Program-made: the position numbers and the translations under genes
Shown here: in pieces, positions 53,017 to 62,451 of the stretch
How the letters are laid out: every line of letters begins with the position of its first letter
How positions within the stretch are numbered: position 1 is the stretch's first letter
From: JARRQJ01 sp963810615
GTDB taxonomy: Bacteria > Pseudomonadota > Gammaproteobacteria > DRLM01
DNA length: 64,000 nt
Assembly (NCBI GenBank): GCA_963810615.1
Contig: CAWEOA010000001.1
Coordinates: 62,001-126,000, forward strand
Direction: 5' to 3'
Notes under the pieces: model-generated
Seen by the model: only the letters and a program-made list of their open reading frames with translations
Database searches by the model: none
Told to the model about the DNA's origin: nothing

Positions 53017-56000
53017 CTAGGGGGACGAGGGCGACCCCCGCGGCGGGGCACGACGCAGATCGAGGGTGTAGGGATACTCGGGGGTGGGTTCTTCCGCCGG
53101 GGGGATCATGGGGCCGGGCACATGGCCTTCGGCATAGAAACGTCCCAAGTGGCTGAAATCGGGCGGCGGTGACAGTACCCCGGGGGTGTGATCGTAGGCC
53201 CAGAAGCGGCTGATGCGCCGTGCTTCGGCCTCATAGGCATTGACCGGGAAGACATCGTAGTTGCGCCCCCCGGGATGGCTGACATGGTAGGTACAGCCGC
53301 CGATGGCCCGGCCGTTCCAGGCATCGATGATGTCGAACACCAGCGGTGCGTGGACGCCGATATTGGGGTGCAGCGCCGACGGCGGCTGCCAGGCGCGGTA
53401 GCGCACGCCCGCCACGTATTCGCCGCGGGTGCCGGTGTTGTGCAAGGGTACGCGCCGGCCGTTGCATACCACGACATAGCGCCCCGGGGTGAGGCCGCGC
53501 AGTTTTACCTGGACTCGCTCCACCGAGGAATCGACGAAGCGCGCCGTGCCGACATGGGTGACTTCCTCTCCCAGCACATGCCAGGGTTCCAGCGCCATAT
53601 TCAACTCCATCTGGATGTCCTGTATCGTCACCGTACCGTAGTGGGGGAAGCGGAATTCCAGGAAGGGCGCGAACCATTCCAGCTGCATGGGATAGCCGAA
53701 CTCATTCAGTTCCTGTATCACTTCGCGCAGGTCGGCCCATACGTAATGGGGCAGCATGAAACGGTCATGCAGCTCCGTGCCCCAGCGTACCAGCGGTTTG
53801 GCATAGGGCGTGTGCCAGAAGCGCGCAATCAGGGCGCGCAGCAGCAGCATCTGGACGAGGCTCATGCGGCTGTGGGGCGGCATCTCGAAGGCGCGAAACT
53901 CCACCAGGCCCAAACGCCCCTGGGCGCTGTCGGGTGAATACAGCTTATCGATGCAGAATTCGGCGCGATGGGTGTTGCCGGTGATATCCACCAGTAAATT
54001 GCGCAGCAAGCGGTCCACCAGCCACGGTTGCGGTACCTCGCCCTGGGGCATCTGTTGAAAGGCGATCTCCAATTCGTACAGCAGTTCGTCGCGACCCTCG
54101 TCGACCCGCGGAGCCTGGCTGGTGGGGCCGATGAACATGCCGGAGAACAGGTAGGACAGTCCCGGATGATGCTGCCAATAGGTCACCAGGCTGCGCAACA
54201 GATCGGGTCGCCGCAGTACCGGACTGTCCGCGGGTTTGGCTGCGCCGATGGTGACGTGATTGCCGCCGCCGGTACCGCTGTGGCGGCCGTCGAGCATGAA
54301 TTTCTCGGTGCCGAGGCGGGTGAGGTGGGCCTCTTCATACAGCGCCGTGGTGTTTGCCACCAGTTCCTCCCAGGAATGGGCGGGATGGATATTGACCTCG
54401 ATTACGCCGGGATCGGGCGTCACCAGCAGGCGTTGCAAGCGCCAGTCACGCGGCGGGTCGTAGCCTTCCAATACTAGAGGAATGTCCAGTTCCTGTGCCG
54501 TGGCCTCGATGCTGGCCAGCAGGTCGAGATAATGTTCGAGATCTTCCAAGGGCGGAAGAAACAGGTGCAGTGCGCCGTTGCGGGGTTCGATGCATAAGGC
54601 GGTGCGCGCCGGCGGTGTCGCGGTTTTACTCTCAATATCCGCCGCGTCCTGGGGGTGAACCTCGTCATGAAGCTTCAGCTCCGGTTGCAACTCGCTATAG
54701 CGCCGCGCCACCTCGCCGTAGTAGTCCCCCAGGGGCGGCAGCGGTTCGAACAGACTGCGTTCTTCGGTGAGTTCATGCTCCTCTTCCGCCGCCCACTGCA
54801 GGGAATCCAGGGGCAGGCGCAGGCCCATGGGCGAGTCACCCGGCAGCAGGAACAGGTGTTCGCGGCGGAAGGTCCACGCCGCGCTTTGCCAGGCCTGGGT
54901 TTTATAATTCCAGCTCAAGGGCAGGACATAGCCCACCGGGACATCGAGTCCGCGGGACAGCGCCGCTGCCAGGGAACGGCGTTCCAGTGGGTCGCTGAGA
55001 TCGGTCTTGAGCGGGTCGAGGTTGATGGGCACGCCGCTCTCCCGCCACAGTTGATACAGGCTGTCTTCGTAGCCGGGGAGTACATGTTTCGCGTCGATGG
55101 CGAGGTGTCGGCTGAGCTGCTGGGCGAAATGCCGCGCCTCCTCGATACCGTGGTGGTGATCGGCGCCGGTCACGGATAACAGTGCCGGATCGCGCCATAC
55201 CGCCACCCCGTCCTTGCGCCAGAAGCAGCCCAGGGCCCAGCGCGGCAGCGGTTCGCCCGGATACCATTTGCCTTGGCCGCAATGCAGCACGGCGCCGGAG
55301 GCGAAACGCTGTGCCAGGCGCTGCAGCAATTCTCCCGCCAGGCGGCGCTTGTGAGTCCCGAGGGCGGCGATATTCCATTCCGGCGCTTCGGTATCGTCGA
55401 TGGAGACGAAGGTCGGTTCGCCGCCCATGGTCAGGCGCACGTCCCGGGCGATGAGATCCGCGTCGACCTTTCGGCCCAGGGCGAGGATGGCGGTCCACTG
55501 GTCGTCGCTGTAGGGCTTGGTGACGCGTGGGTCTTCATGGATGCGTTGCACCGTGTTGCGGTGATAAAACTCCACCCGGCACTCCTCGGTCTCACCGGTC
55601 AAGGGTGCGGCGCTCACCGGATCGGGGGTGCAGGCCAGGGGGATGTGGCCTTCGCCGGCGAACAGTCCCGAGGTGGCGTCGAGGCCGACCCAGCCCGCGC
55701 CGGGGATATAGACCTCGGCCCAGGCGTGCAGATCGGTGAAGTCCGCCTCCGGCCCGGACGGGCCGTCCAGGCTTTTGACGTCGGCGGTGAGCTGTACCAG
55801 ATAACCGGAAACGAAGCGCGCCGCGAGGCCGAGGTGGCGTAGTATCTGCACCAACAACCAAGCGCTGTCACGGCAGGAGCCGATGGCCCGTTCCAGGGTC
55901 TGTTCGCAGTTCTGGACGCCGGGTTCGAGGCGGATGTCATAGGCGACATGCTGTTGCAGGGACTGATTCAACTCCACGAGAAAATCGATGGTCTTGCACT

Positions 56001-56412
56001 GGCTGCTGTTGACGTCCGCCAACCAGTCGCGCAGCCGCGGGCCGTCGTCGACGATTTCGAAGTAAGGTCCCAGCTCCTTGCGCAGCTGCGGTTCGTAGGT
56101 AAATGGATAGTGTTCCGCGTATTCTTCGATGAAGAAGTCGAAGGGATTGATGACCGTCATATTGGCCACTATGTCCACTTCCAGATACAGCTCGTCGCTG
56201 GGTTCGGGAAACACCACCCGCGCCAGGTAATTGCCGAAAGGGTCTTGTTGCCAATTGATGAAATGGTTTTCCGGGCGGATGCGCAGCGAATAGGCCTCGA
56301 TGGGCGTGCGGGTGTGGACGGCGGGTCGCAGGCGGACGACGTGGGGTGACAGCCGCACCGCTCGATCGTAACGGTAGGAGGTGACGTGATTGAGCGCGAC
56401 CCTGATAGCCAT
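53017..56412 (-). CDS. Large transglutaminase/DUF2126 protein
   Basis: About 1,131 residues from ATG 56412 (MAIRVALNHVTSYRYDRAV), chosen because the family start is there and GAGG lies upstream; an ATG 90 bases earlier is in frame. The N-terminal 290 residues are a transglutaminase-like domain with Cys180 (GSCRDSAWL), His229 (DLHAWAEVYI) and Asp245 (GLDATSGL). The rest is DUF2126, with blocks RDVRLTMGGEPTFVSIDD, GTGGGNHVTIGAAKPADSP and AEFCIDKLYSPD. DUF2126 resembles glutamine-synthetase-like or ATP-grasp-related amidoligases. It is the third gene of the operon. Confidence 0.93.
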   Translation of the reverse strand: MAIRVALNHVTSYRYDRAVRLSPHVVRLRPAVHTRTPIEAYSLRIRPENHFINWQQDPFGNYLARVVFPEPSDELYLEVDIVANMTVINPFDFFIEEYAEHYPFTYEPQLRKELGPYFEIVDDGPRLRDWLADVNSSQCKTIDFLVELNQSLQQHVAYDIRLEPGVQNCEQTLERAIGSCRDSAWLLVQILRHLGLAARFVSGYLVQLTADVKSLDGPSGPEADFTDLHAWAEVYIPGAGWVGLDATSGLFAGEGHIPLACTPDPVSAAPLTGETEECRVEFYHRNTVQRIHEDPRVTKPYSDDQWTAILALGRKVDADLIARDVRLTMGGEPTFVSIDDTEAPEWNIAALGTHKRRLAGELLQRLAQRFASGAVLHCGQGKWYPGEPLPRWALGCFWRKDGVAVWRDPALLSVTGADHHHGIEEARHFAQQLSRHLAIDAKHVLPGYEDSLYQLWRESGVPINLDPLKTDLSDPLERRSLAAALSRGLDVPVGYVLPLSWNYKTQAWQSAAWTFRREHLFLLPGDSPMGLRLPLDSLQWAAEEEHELTEERSLFEPLPPLGDYYGEVARRYSELQPELKLHDEVHPQDAADIESKTATPPARTALCIEPRNGALHLFLPPLEDLEHYLDLLASIEATAQELDIPLVLEGYDPPRDWRLQRLLVTPDPGVIEVNIHPAHSWEELVANTTALYEEAHLTRLGTEKFMLDGRHSGTGGGNHVTIGAAKPADSPVLRRPDLLRSLVTYWQHHPGLSYLFSGMFIGPTSQAPRVDEGRDELLYELEIAFQQMPQGEVPQPWLVDRLLRNLLVDITGNTHRAEFCIDKLYSPDSAQGRLGLVEFRAFEMPPHSRMSLVQMLLLRALIARFWHTPYAKPLVRWGTELHDRFMLPHYVWADLREVIQELNEFGYPMQLEWFAPFLEFRFPHYGTVTIQDIQMELNMALEPWHVLGEEVTHVGTARFVDSSVERVQVKLRGLTPGRYVVVCNGRRVPLHNTGTRGEYVAGVRYRAWQPPSALHPNIGVHAPLVFDIIDAWNGRAIGGCTYHVSHPGGRNYDVFPVNAYEAEARRISRFWAYDHTPGVLSPPPDFSHLGRFYAEGHVPGPMIPPAEEPTPEYPYTLDLRRAPPRGSPSSP

Positions 56413-56441
56413 ACCGGTAATCCTCGTGCTAATCGGAACGC

Positions 56442-57410
56442 TTACGCATGCGCCATCCCCGCTGTCCGGGTACGGGGCGCCGGGTGGTGTATCTGAAACC
56501 ACGTGCGGAAGATCTCATTGTGCACGAGATTGAAGGCGAGTTGTAGTTTATCGATAAAAGCGTGCATATCTTCCAGGCTCATGTCGTCCACGGCCGCCAT
56601 GAGTACGCGCTCGCGTACTTCCAGGATGCGGAGCAGGGGTGCCTCGTTGCGCGGCAGGTGGTGGATGCTGAATTCCGCCTCCGCGACCGCGCGGGCGACG
56701 GAACGGGGGAAATAGCGATCATGGAGGAGAAATTTGACCACCGCCGCGCCTTCGACGCGGCTGCGCACATGTTGCCGGTACATCTGGTCGCCGCTGGAGG
56801 ATTTGAGCACGTTGACCCACAGCAGGTTGTCATATTGGCCGGGGTCGTGTTGCCGGGGCATGAGGATGGAGATGGCGCTGTCTATGATGCGCGTGGTCAT
56901 GTCGGCACGCTCGAGATTGCGACCCAAGCGCATCAGGTCATAGGCCGTATCGTGACTCATGGTACCGGCCAGCAGACCGGTCAATTGCTGGCAGCGAAAG
57001 ATGACGTCCTCGAGGAAGGCGTGGCGGCCGCGGCGGGGGATGCCTTCATGGGCATGATTGCGAACCTGTAAATAAAGTTGGTTACAGTGGTGCCAGGCCT
57101 CGGTGGGCAGCAGCTCGCGGGTGGTACGCATATTCTCCCGCGCCCTGGATACCGAAGTGAGGATGGAGCTGGGGCTGAAATCGTCTGCCACTAGGAAGCT
57201 CACCGTGTTGTGTTCGTCGTAGTTCCGGTAGTGTTCGTCAAATGCCGATGTGTCGCCGACGATCTCCACTAGTTGTCGCCAGCCGGGTTCTACGCCGCTG
57301 GGCAGGTCGAGCATCTGATGAGTGTAGGCGTTGACCAGGCGCGCGCTGTTCTCGGCGCGTTCGATGTAGCGTGCGATCCAATAGATGCGTTCCGCCACCC
57401 TCGACAGCAT
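56442..57410 (-). CDS. Alpha-E domain protein
   Basis: A 322-residue all-helical protein starting at ATG 57410 (MLSRVAERIYWIARYIERAEN), the standard opening of the alpha-E family, with a GGAGGCG ribosome site. Acidic helices with conserved Glu and Arg recur (YDLMRLGRNLERADMTTRI, RVEGAAVVKFLLHDRYFPRS). Its start overlaps the stop of the upstream ATP-grasp gene by one base, so the two are translationally coupled, as expected for partners. A longer in-frame upstream extension exists but lies inside the ATP-grasp gene and is not believable. Catalytic role not known. Confidence 0.93.
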   Translation of the reverse strand: MLSRVAERIYWIARYIERAENSARLVNAYTHQMLDLPSGVEPGWRQLVEIVGDTSAFDEHYRNYDEHNTVSFLVADDFSPSSILTSVSRARENMRTTRELLPTEAWHHCNQLYLQVRNHAHEGIPRRGRHAFLEDVIFRCQQLTGLLAGTMSHDTAYDLMRLGRNLERADMTTRIIDSAISILMPRQHDPGQYDNLLWVNVLKSSSGDQMYRQHVRSRVEGAAVVKFLLHDRYFPRSVARAVAEAEFSIHHLPRNEAPLLRILEVRERVLMAAVDDMSLEDMHAFIDKLQLAFNLVHNEIFRTWFQIHHPAPRTRTAGMAHA

Positions 57411-58861
57411 TACGCCGCCTCCGTGTTGACGATCCAGGTATCTTTGCTGCCGCCGCCCTGGGAGGAATTCACTACCGTCGAACCCTTGCGCAACGCCACG
57501 CGGGTGAGTCCGCCGGGTGTTACGTACATCCGTTCTCCTTGGAGAACGAAGGGCCGCAGGTCGACGTGGCGCGGCTCGATGCAGTCGCCGCACATGGTCG
57601 GTACGGTGGAGAGCTTGAGCATGGGTTGCGCGATATAGTTGCGCGGGTCGGCCTTGATGCGCCGCGCGAACTCCTCCAGTTCGCGCTTACCGGCGGTGGG
57701 GCCGATGAGCATACCGTAGCCGCCGGATTCGTTGGCGGGCTTGACCACCAGTTTGTCCAGGTTATTGAGTACATAATCGCGCTCGGCTTTGTCGAGACAG
57801 ACATAAGTGGGCACATTGGGGATGATGGGATCTTCGTCCAGATAATATTTGATGATCTTGGGCACGAAGGCGTAGACCGCCTTGTCGTCCGCCACCCCCG
57901 CCCCCGGCGCGTTGGCCAGTCCCACATTGCCCTTGCGCCAGGCGCGCATCAGCCCCGGCACCCCCAGGGTCGAATCCTCGTTAAAGACCTCAGGGTCGAG
58001 AAACAGATCGTCGATGCGGCGATAGATGACATCCACGCGCTGCAGGCCATCGATGGTGCTCATATACACGCAATCGTCGTCGCCCACCACCAGGTCCGAG
58101 CCTTCCACCAGTTCCACGCCCATCTGTTGCGCCAGGAAGGAATGTTCGAAATAGGCCGAGTTATAGATGCCCGGGGTCATGACCACGATCTCGGGAAACA
58201 TATCGAGGCTGGGCGCGATGGAGGCCAGCATGTCGAACAGGTGATTGGGATAATCCGCCAACGGTTGGATGCTGTGATCCTCGAATAATTCGCCGAACAC
58301 CTGCTTGGTGAGGACGCGATTTTCCAGCATATACGACACGCCGGAGGGGACGCGCAGATTATCCTCCAGAACATAAAAGCTGCCTTGGTCGTCGCGCACC
58401 AGGTCGCTGCCGCAGATATGCGCCCACACGCCGTGTCGCGGCCGGATGCCGATGCACTCGTGGCGGAAATTTTTCGAATTGGCCAATAACTCGGCGGGGA
58501 ATACGCCGTCGCGAACGATGCGTTGTTCGCCGTAAAGATCGCCGATGAATAAGTTGAGGGCCTGTACGCGCTGGCGCAAGCCCGCCGCGGTGCTCGCCCA
58601 CTCCTTGGCGGCGATGATGCGCGGAATGATGTCGAAGGGCCAGGCGCGATCGATATTGCCGGCTTCACTGTAGACCGTGAAGGTGATGCCCATCTTGACG
58701 ATGGCGGCTTCGGCCGCCTGTTGACGGGCGCGGATCTCCTCGCTGCTGAGTGCCTGCAGATGTTTGACCATGTCCTGTGCCAGGGCGCGTGGTCGTCCGG
58801 GCGAGGCTATCATCTCGTCATAAAAACCCTTGGCGTCGTAACGTGTCCAATCGATGCTCAT
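57410..58861 (-). CDS. Circularly permuted type 2 ATP-grasp protein
   Basis: A 483-residue protein and first gene of the five-gene operon. Key blocks are DDQGSFYVLEDNLRVPSGVSYMLENR-type sequence near residues 157-183 (Glu/Asn for magnesium), SDLVVGDDDCVY, ANAPGAGVADDKAVYAFVPKII and VKPANESGGYGMLIGP near 375 (nucleotide loop). These identify the cp-ATP-grasp family, thought to join amino acids or peptides through acyl phosphate. The conserved gene neighbourhood (alpha-E, transglutaminase, DUF2126) is described in many proteobacteria and actinobacteria. Product unknown. Confidence 0.93.
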   Translation of the reverse strand: MSIDWTRYDAKGFYDEMIASPGRPRALAQDMVKHLQALSSEEIRARQQAAEAAIVKMGITFTVYSEAGNIDRAWPFDIIPRIIAAKEWASTAAGLRQRVQALNLFIGDLYGEQRIVRDGVFPAELLANSKNFRHECIGIRPRHGVWAHICGSDLVRDDQGSFYVLEDNLRVPSGVSYMLENRVLTKQVFGELFEDHSIQPLADYPNHLFDMLASIAPSLDMFPEIVVMTPGIYNSAYFEHSFLAQQMGVELVEGSDLVVGDDDCVYMSTIDGLQRVDVIYRRIDDLFLDPEVFNEDSTLGVPGLMRAWRKGNVGLANAPGAGVADDKAVYAFVPKIIKYYLDEDPIIPNVPTYVCLDKAERDYVLNNLDKLVVKPANESGGYGMLIGPTAGKRELEEFARRIKADPRNYIAQPMLKLSTVPTMCGDCIEPRHVDLRPFVLQGERMYVTPGGLTRVALRKGSTVVNSSQGGGSKDTWIVNTEAA

Positions 58862-59236
58862 GGTGTCATCACCCGCCGTTGCGATATATGTGGAGTTTAA
58901 AGCAGCCTCCGTGCCAAGCTTCGACTTGGCCGTCGCGGCGAGTGGGAAAGCCTTTGATGTTTAAGAGTGCGCTGCGTTAAATAATTATTTAAGGTGCCGG
59001 CGGGGCATGGCCAGTCGCGTCGCATGTTCCATGCCGGTGCAAGGCGCGCGCAGCGCAGTCGTGTCCGCACTATGTTGATGCGTTCGTCTTAAGTAGATTT
59101 AATTAAAGATGATTTGTAGTGGGTCCGTACCGCGCTTTGTCTTGCACTGCACCGGCCACACTCTTCATGGCGCTTGAGTCGCACGAACCTCCGGCCGCAC
59201 CCTTTGAGCGGGCGCGGCCTGTTGACTGAGATCCGC
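58862..59236. other. Promoter region of the ATP-grasp operon
   Basis: About 375 bases upstream of the five-gene operon and downstream of the truncated receiver gene. It has a short AT-rich run (ATTAAATAATTATTTAA near 58977-58993) but no gene. Confidence 0.45.
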
Positions 59237-59473
59237 TTAACAGGCGATGCCGATTTCCTGCAGCATATGCGCGCTGTCATCCGCTTTGAGATCGATGACG
59301 ACTTCGTCGCCGATCACCAGGAAGTCAGGCTTTATCCTGCTGAGGCCTTCATGCAGTTCCGCATTAGTGTGGACTTGCAAGGTCATGACGCCGTAGCCGC
59401 TGTCACGCAGCGCCTGGGCAAGTAGGGTGGTACGTTCACTGGAGTCATCTACGATCACGATCTGCTGGTACAT
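59237..59473 (-). CDS. Truncated receiver-domain protein
   Basis: A 78-residue protein starting at ATG 59473, picked because GGAGGG is seven bases upstream. It begins MYQQIVIVDDSSERTTLLAQAL, the first strand and helix of a response-regulator receiver with the acidic pair, and continues through PDFLVIGDE. Full receivers have about 120 residues; this one stops soon after the phosphoacceptor region, where the usual Asp position is shifted (PDFLVIGD instead of PDxxxxD). The start is like NasT/ANTAR-type receivers. Either a degenerate remnant or a stand-alone half-domain. Confidence 0.65.
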   Translation of the reverse strand: MYQQIVIVDDSSERTTLLAQALRDSGYGVMTLQVHTNAELHEGLSRIKPDFLVIGDEVVIDLKADDSAHMLQEIGIAC

Positions 59474-59737
59474 GGTCATGCCCTCCGCATGTCGCTGACA
59501 TGGATTCGATTGCAAGGCCGATGCCATGAGAGGTTTTTGCGGCTTGGAGCTTGAAAATATCTTAAGCATCAATCAAATATGGTCTTGTCGGTTCAGACCG
59601 GCCCTCGCAAATTGCGCACTGAAAATGTGGATCTGTTGCGGGGGCGTACTATCGTGGTGCGTACCCGCTCGCCGCGGCGGCAGGGATCCGGTATATTTTT
59701 CATCCGATAAGTCACTTGCACGGCTGGGGCTGAGTTT

Positions 59738-60505
59738 ATGGAGGACAGTAATTTATATAGCCGCGTACGTGAGTTGCTTGGTCAAGAGGCGCGTTTGTTC
59801 GCCGCCTGCTCGAGCAGTGGGCGGATGGTGGCGTGGCCGGGGGTAATAGCCTCGCTGGTGGCCGTCGCACCGGATCGTTCCATGTTCAATTGGGTGGTGT
59901 ACGAGCGAGTGGAGGCCTTGTTGGCCCATTACCCCGCCATTGCCCGGACCTATGAGGATGCCGGTGTGCGGGCATGGACTGTGTGGAGTGATCCTGGGGA
60001 TACCGACGCCGCGGAGGCCTTGAGCAAACGCGGCCATCTATTGGATTCCCAGCCGGTGGCCATGGCCGCAGAGATCACGGAGCTTACGCTCCCGGAGACA
60101 GGCGGTCTCGACTGGATAGAAACCCGGGATATGGGCCTGGTGGGCCGCATCAACGACAGCGCCTATGGTTTTCCGCCGCCCGCCTTTGAGGCGGTACTGG
60201 ACCATTGGGCCGAGACGCGCTGGCGTGCCTACATCGCCTCTCTCAACGGCATTCCCGTGGGCTCAGTACTCGCTCACTTCGGTGCGAATGGTGATTGCGG
60301 GATTTCGGGGGTCGCCACTCTGCCCGAGGCGCGTGGTCATGGCATCGCGACACGGCTGTTGGCGGCGGTACTGGGCGAGGCGCAAAGACTCGGCATGGTC
60401 ACCACCTCGCTTCAGGCGAGTCCATCGGGGGCCAAGGTGTACGCTGCGCTGGGGTATTGCAACTTAGGTATCATGGGGATGTGGGAAAGACGCAAGATCG
60501 TATAA
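59738..60505 (+). CDS. GNAT-family N-acetyltransferase
   Basis: A 255-residue protein with a C-terminal GNAT domain (about 120-250). The acetyl-CoA-binding block GVATLPEARGHGIATRLLAAVL is near residue 191, and SPSGAKVYAALGYCNLGIMGMWER closes the fold. The N-terminal 110 residues look like a degenerate second GNAT-like unit, as in some two-domain GNATs. The start ATG lies 33 bases after a GC-rich stretch; the acceptor substrate is unknown. Confidence 0.88.
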   Translation: MEDSNLYSRVRELLGQEARLFAACSSSGRMVAWPGVIASLVAVAPDRSMFNWVVYERVEALLAHYPAIARTYEDAGVRAWTVWSDPGDTDAAEALSKRGHLLDSQPVAMAAEITELTLPETGGLDWIETRDMGLVGRINDSAYGFPPPAFEAVLDHWAETRWRAYIASLNGIPVGSVLAHFGANGDCGISGVATLPEARGHGIATRLLAAVLGEAQRLGMVTTSLQASPSGAKVYAALGYCNLGIMGMWERRKIV

Positions 60506-60614
60506 CGCCCTGGTGGCAGGGGGCGGCAGACGAGCGTTGGGAATAATCGTGATTCGATCCGGAGCCACGCCGGTATTGATAGAACATTTCTTTGGAAACG
60601 GCAGATATTAAGCC

Positions 60615-61010
60615 ATGAACTCTAGACTTATGATCGGCATGGTATTGCTCGCCGCGGGTGTATTCATGCCCGGCTGCGGTAAGCAAGTGTCAAATCCCAA
60701 TACTTTAAGCGCCGGGGAGGATGCGCACCTGTTCAAGCTGGCGCAATTGAACGGCTGTATTGAATGCCATACCGTCACCTCCACATCGATCGGACCGTCA
60801 TGGATGGCCGTTGCCGAGCGTTATAAGGAGGCACCTCGCGCCGAGACGCGGGCGCTGTTGATCAATAGCGTGATGAACGGCAGCAAAGGTAAGTGGATTA
60901 CCTGGCGGGGGGATGATGGCATGCCTCCCTTGGGAAAGCGTGTCGTCAAGGGGGATGTGGAGGAATTGGTGGATTTCATCCTGTCTTTGAATCGCCAGGG
61001 CAATGGCTAA
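60615..61010 (+). CDS. Lipid-anchored c-type cytochrome
   Basis: A 131-residue protein with a lipoprotein signal (lipobox FMPGC, Cys21), then a single class I cytochrome c domain. The haem site is Cys48-Ile-Glu-Cys51-His52 and the axial methionine is probably Met103 in DDGMPPLGKRV. The short helical C-terminus (VEELVDFILSL) is typical. It would sit on the periplasmic face of a membrane and carry one electron. No oxidase gene is adjacent. Confidence 0.92.
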   Translation: MNSRLMIGMVLLAAGVFMPGCGKQVSNPNTLSAGEDAHLFKLAQLNGCIECHTVTSTSIGPSWMAVAERYKEAPRAETRALLINSVMNGSKGKWITWRGDDGMPPLGKRVVKGDVEELVDFILSLNRQGNG

Positions 61011-61068
61011 GGTATAGAACGCCCCGCTTGTGTGGCGCTGTCATCCGCAAAAGCGCAAAGGATCCGAT

Positions 61069-61668
61069 TTGACCAAACCCTATTCAGAGGCCTGCGAACG
61101 CAACCGCGAGCCGATATTGTCGGTGATTCGGCCCATATTGAGCGGCTGCCGGACGGTGCTGGAGGTCGGCAGCGGTACGGGACAGCATGCGGTGTTTTTC
61201 GCCGAGGGCATGCCGCATTTGCTGTGGTATCCCAGCGATCGCGAAGAACATCACGCCGGCATTGAGCTGTGGCTCGCCGAGGCCGCCCTCGCAAATGTGC
61301 GGACGCCGTTGCTATTGGATGTCGGCCAAGCCGCCTGGCCAGAGGTGGTCGTGGATGCGGTTTTCTCGGCCAATACCGCGCACATCATGCATTGGCACGA
61401 AGTAGAGGCCCTGTTTGCCGGCATCGGTAGATTATTGCCCGAGCAGGGCGTGTTTCTGCTGTATGGACCCTTCAACTATGAGCAGGCCTATACCTGCGAA
61501 AGTAATGAGCGCTTTGACGGCTGGCTGAAGGCGCGTGATCCCCTCAGCGGTATTCGCGGCTTTGAGGATGTGGATCGCCTGGCGCAGCAGGCGGGCATGG
61601 TGTTGCGGGGGGATTTTGCCATGCCGGCCAATAACCGCTTACTGTTTTGGCAAAAACAAGCGGGGTAA
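61069..61668 (+). CDS. DUF938 SAM-dependent methyltransferase-like protein
   Basis: A 199-residue protein; TTG 61069 is taken as start because KPYSEACERNREPIL is the usual family opening and AAAGGA lies upstream (an earlier GTG at 61030 is in frame). The Rossmann motif LEVGSGTGQHAVFFAEG (motif I) and DAVFSANTAHIMHWHEVEALF are clear. The end, FAMPANNRLLFWQK, is also standard for DUF938. Substrate not known; the family is common in proteobacteria. Confidence 0.92.
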   Translation: MTKPYSEACERNREPILSVIRPILSGCRTVLEVGSGTGQHAVFFAEGMPHLLWYPSDREEHHAGIELWLAEAALANVRTPLLLDVGQAAWPEVVVDAVFSANTAHIMHWHEVEALFAGIGRLLPEQGVFLLYGPFNYEQAYTCESNERFDGWLKARDPLSGIRGFEDVDRLAQQAGMVLRGDFAMPANNRLLFWQKQAG

Positions 61669-61688
61669 CCAGCGGGGAGCGGTGCTGC

Positions 61689-62441
61689 ATGAGCGAGGGT
61701 GGTGGATATAGTTTAAGCGGACGCCGGCAGCAGGGTCTGTTGTTAGGGCCGTTACTGTTTTGCTTGTTGTTGCTGTTCCCGGTTCCCGCCGGCATGCCGC
61801 CCTTGGCTATGAAGGTGGCGGCGGTGACGGTGTTGATGGCGGTGTGGTGGATCATGGAGGCGATACCCATGGCGGCCACGGCCTTGCTGCCCATCGCCCT
61901 GTTTCCGCTGCTGGGCGTGATGCCCACCGCCAAGGTGACCGAATCCTATGCCAATCATCTGATCTATTTGTTCATGGGCGGCTTTCTCATTGCGGCGGCC
62001 ATCGAGAAATGGCAGCTGCATAAGCGTATCGCCTTGCACACGGTCAGCCTGGTCGGGGTCTCGCCCAAGCGCATCGTGTTGGGTTTCATGCTGGCGACCG
62101 GCTTCCTGTCGTGGTGGATCAGCAATACGGCGGCGGCCATGATGATGGTCACCATCGGCGTCGCCTTGCTGCATCAACTGAGCGGTGGCGATGGAGCAAT
62201 AGCGGACTCTGACGAGGCCGGTCGTTCCAATTTCGGCACGGCGTTGATGTTGGGCATCGCCTATGCAGCCTCCATCGGCGGGGTGGCGACACTGATCGGC
62301 ACGCCGCCCAACGCCATTGTGTTCTGCAGTCGCCAGGTCACCATACCGCAAATGGTGCGGGCGGGGTTGTGGCTGAATCTGTTCGGGACGCTGTTGATTA
62401 CCTTGTTCGTGACCGCTTTTTACAAACAGATTGCGTCCTGA
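61689..62441 (+). CDS. SLC13-family permease with internal deletion
   Basis: Only 250 residues, against about 450-500 for normal DASS/SLC13 transporters. The N-terminal half is intact: first spans, IEKWQLHKRIALHTV, the SNT motif (SWWISNTAAAMMMVTIG) and SIGGVATLIGTPPNA. From there it passes directly into what is normally the extreme C-terminus (AIVFCSRQVTIPQMVRAGLWLNLFGTLLITLFV). The middle, including the second SNT half, is missing. The join lies where the two inverted-repeat halves carry similar motifs (GTPPNA and TGPNAIVF). GGGGAG precedes ATG 61689. It is unlikely to transport as usual. The frame is open and not otherwise damaged. Confidence 0.8.
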   Translation: MSEGGGYSLSGRRQQGLLLGPLLFCLLLLFPVPAGMPPLAMKVAAVTVLMAVWWIMEAIPMAATALLPIALFPLLGVMPTAKVTESYANHLIYLFMGGFLIAAAIEKWQLHKRIALHTVSLVGVSPKRIVLGFMLATGFLSWWISNTAAAMMMVTIGVALLHQLSGGDGAIADSDEAGRSNFGTALMLGIAYAASIGGVATLIGTPPNAIVFCSRQVTIPQMVRAGLWLNLFGTLLITLFVTAFYKQIAS

Positions 62442-62451
62442 GCAAAAGAAT

